From the NCBI GenBank assembly GCA_014843695.1, contig CM026397.1, forward strand, positions 42,721,734 through 42,785,733: 64,000 nucleotides of DNA. Direction: 5' to 3'. The notes under the pieces are model-generated. The model ran no database searches, had not been told where the DNA came from, and saw nothing but the letters and a program-made list of their open reading frames with translations. The position numbers and the translations under genes are program-made. Shown one piece after another: positions 62,311-64,000 of this stretch (position 1 is its first letter; each line of letters opens with the position of its first letter). The DNA is from Archivesica marissinica (taxonomy: Eukaryota > Mollusca > Bivalvia > Venerida > Vesicomyidae).

Positions 62311-62595
62311 ATGGATACTGTACCATTGCTAGAATGTTATTTCGAGTTTTTCTACGCCAAGGAAATTATGAACACAATGCACGCGGTGTTTAAAAAGAAC
62401 TGTTCTGGGTGTCAAGGAGGAACATTATCTCAGATTAGTCACGCGTGCTTAAGCTTAACTGAATACCAACAGCTCGAGCTGTATTTGGAAGATAATCTTC
62501 GCGAAGTGAATGAACCGGAGATTTTAAGGAACTGGAATTCTGCCGTTTCTCTTATCCCGGATATTATGCCGGAACTTGTGGACATTTACAAATAA
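62311..62595 (+). CDS. 94-residue protein with a Cys/His cluster, intact
   Basis: This is the only undamaged frame of the cluster. It starts at ATG 62,311, seven bases after the preceding frame ends, and stops at TAA 62,593-62,595. The protein is acidic overall and begins with an aromatic-rich helix-like segment (ECYFEFFYAKEIM). It then has C31-x2-C34-x9-H44-x-C46 (KNCSGCQ and SHACL), a likely zinc-binding cluster, followed by an acidic helical stretch (LELYLEDNLREVNEPEI). I recall related short proteins with this Cys/His spacing among predicted proteins of bivalves, corals and other invertebrates, often near mobile or virus-like genes, but their function is unknown to me. The stop codon overlaps an AATAAA signal. 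It could be a late-decaying viral gene or a gene kept by the host. Confidence 0.65.
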   Translation: MDTVPLLECYFEFFYAKEIMNTMHAVFKKNCSGCQGGTLSQISHACLSLTEYQQLELYLEDNLREVNEPEILRNWNSAVSLIPDIMPELVDIYK

Positions 62596-62596
62596 A
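62591..62596 (+). promoter_or_regulatory. Poly(A) signal overlapping the stop codon
   Basis: AATAAA at 62,591-62,596 includes the TAA stop of the preceding ORF. Such compact overlap is common in viral genomes. Assignment is by motif and position. Confidence 0.5.
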
Positions 62597-63339
62597 GTAT
62601 AGATAATTTACCAGAAACATATTACACTATTATAAAGTATAAACACTTTTACACTCATACCAATACCACTATTAATATTGCAAAGAACCATAACCAAATA
62701 ATGATTATTTAAGATATGTTATTATCACTATGTTACCTAGTATTCTGTCATGATTTGACTATTGAAACTGGTCGTAACGATGCTATTGATCGTGTTAATA
62801 TAAATGTAGATGTTGCAATAATAACGCTATTGAATCAGAATACCATTTTATCTTGATATGTCCCATGTAGAATGAAATAAGATTACACTTTTTAGGCAGA
62901 AAAAGTTGGCCTACCTTGAATAAATAGGTTACTCTTATGAAAAGTAAGAATAGTAAAATATTAATACATACAGCTAAATATATTAAGAATGTCTTTAAGC
63001 TAAAATCAAATATATGAAAACATTATATGAATGTATGCTATCATATTAATATGTATTAGCACAAACAGACACATTGGTTTCGCTCTTATATAGCTTCTTA
63101 GCTGGTTTATCGTTGCTTTAAATAGCATGGTGCCAACCTATTATTAATGTAATTTGTGTATATTACATTTTGTTTCTCGTGCCATGTATACTATTATGCA
63201 TGTATATTGTATTGCCAAAGGCAAGCTTATTTCCAATTTTGCAATACAACATATTCTCTGTTGAAAAATATATATTTGTTTCAATCGCGAGATGCCTTTA
63301 GGCACAACGTAGCAGAAACAGAAAAACAATAATGAGTCA
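62597..63339. other. AT-rich spacer, nothing recognised
   Basis: The CpG-rich character ends at about 62,250-62,600 and AT-rich sequence without tandem repeats or convincing ORFs follows. The last 100 bases may contain decayed LINE sequence continuing from the right. Confidence 0.4.
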
Positions 63340-63645
63340 AGTTAAACAACGTTCCATACAGTTTCAAACATATTATATATGTTGAGTATACATCTCTAAA
63401 ACTGTCCATGTCAAAAGGTTTGAGCATTCTACGCTGTAGCTCTTTCGTTGCATCTTTTCCACACTATTCTGTTGGCTTACAACCGTAGCTAATAGTCACA
63501 CCAAGGTCCACTTCACTTTCAGATATTGCAATTTTAACACTGCTTAAACAATATTTCTATTCAGGATTGTTGTTACCAAAGTATACAGTTTTGCACTTGC
63601 TTTCATTAAACTTTAAAAGCCAGGTTTCCGACCAGTTACTGGTCT
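63340..63645 (-). pseudogene. Decayed LINE reverse transcriptase fragment
   Basis: On the minus strand, NWSETWLLKFNESKCK, then VYFG, and SEVDLGVTI are the pattern at the end of the palm domain and start of the thumb in CR1/jockey-type LINEs. Stops interrupt it after PE (about 63,565) and after KPTE (about 63,470), and the next part (QRRMLKPFD, DSFRDVYSTY) is compatible with the adjoining thumb region. It is older and more damaged than the LINE at 55.9-58.4 kb and belongs to a different lineage. From 63,646 to the window end I see no further clear feature. Confidence 0.65.
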
Positions 63646-64000
63646 ATATGGGCGAATCTTCAGCTTGTATATATATGTGCATGCGGTACGATGTCAAATA
63701 TACTAGTTTTACTTTCGTAATCGAGAGCGTGTATATAGGTATGTTGCCAATGGTGGACCGTAATCGAATAAGAATAAGGCTTCCTTGTTAACCCTCTCAG
63801 TTTCAAGGACAGGCATGCTCGTTTATGAATATAGGACATACTGTCAAATGGGGTCAGACATTTCTTCTTCATATGGTGGAACTTGTCTGGATCTAGTGTC
63901 GGTAAGAAATATTCTGCCGGCATAAGGTGAACATTAGTATCGCTTTTAATGCTTTCAATGTAATCATTGTATATTAGAGTAACGTAATGTGGACCAGTAC

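Noticed and set aside
59627..62596. Assignment to a malacoherpesvirus
   Set aside because: A BIR gene alone is not diagnostic, and no herpesvirus hallmark gene is visible. Polinton-like elements and other DNA viruses fit at least as well.
63144..63923. Several 60-90-codon frames near the right end
   Set aside because: They overlap a decayed LINE or AT-rich spacer in different frames and show no independent protein signal.

Overview
This is eukaryotic, almost certainly animal, nuclear DNA. There is no bacterial gene structure. It contains several tRNA-headed SINE families with target-site duplications (TSDs), short inverted-repeat DNA transposons, decayed LINE reverse transcriptases, and tandem repeats on a scale typical of invertebrate genomes. 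A degraded element near 14.1 kb resembles a SINE body that I remember as common in molluscs, and the virus-like genes near 60-62.6 kb resemble families seen in bivalves and other lophotrochozoans. A mollusc is my best guess, but that is inference.

Layout. By my own tally about two thirds of the window (roughly 42-43 kb) is tandem repeat, in more than twenty unrelated arrays with units of 17-210 bp. The largest are a 28-bp satellite (1-11,890), a 26-bp array (18.4-21.8 kb, interrupted by a SINE), a 63-bp array (27.3-31.65 kb, with a duplicated 525-bp spacer), a 40-bp array (36.25-40.88 kb) and a 45-bp array (41.99-51.9 kb). The very long open frames in these arrays are by-products of stop-free units and are not treated as genes. 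Between the arrays lie SINEs, pogo/mariner-like MITEs, foldback elements and short unique spacers.

Genes. Little protein-coding sequence can be defended. The best cellular candidate is a minus-strand ORF at 32,260-32,976: a small type I membrane protein with a signal peptide, five N-glycosylation sequons, one transmembrane segment and a basic Ser-rich tail with three RRxS motifs. Two other minus-strand segments (33,287-33,417 and 51,966-52,114) look like possible exons of a secreted or membrane protein, but only weakly. A 5'-truncated LINE at 55,885-58,436 carries a reverse transcriptase broken by one stop codon, and an older LINE remnant lies at 63.3-63.65 kb.

Most interesting part. From about 59.6 to 62.6 kb the sequence becomes CpG-rich and carries a compact cluster, all on the plus strand: four 210-bp tandem repeats with CRE, TATA and E-box motifs, a broken single-BIR (IAP-type) gene, a frameshifted gene with PC4-like motifs, a small ORF with an in-frame stop, and an intact 94-codon ORF with a Cys/His cluster. 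The second and third genes are preceded by homologous segments with TGAGTCA and CCAAT motifs at identical spacing. I read this as the decayed remnant of an integrated DNA-virus-like element, perhaps Polinton/Maverick (adintovirus-like). No polymerase, integrase or capsid gene is visible here, so the class is not proven.
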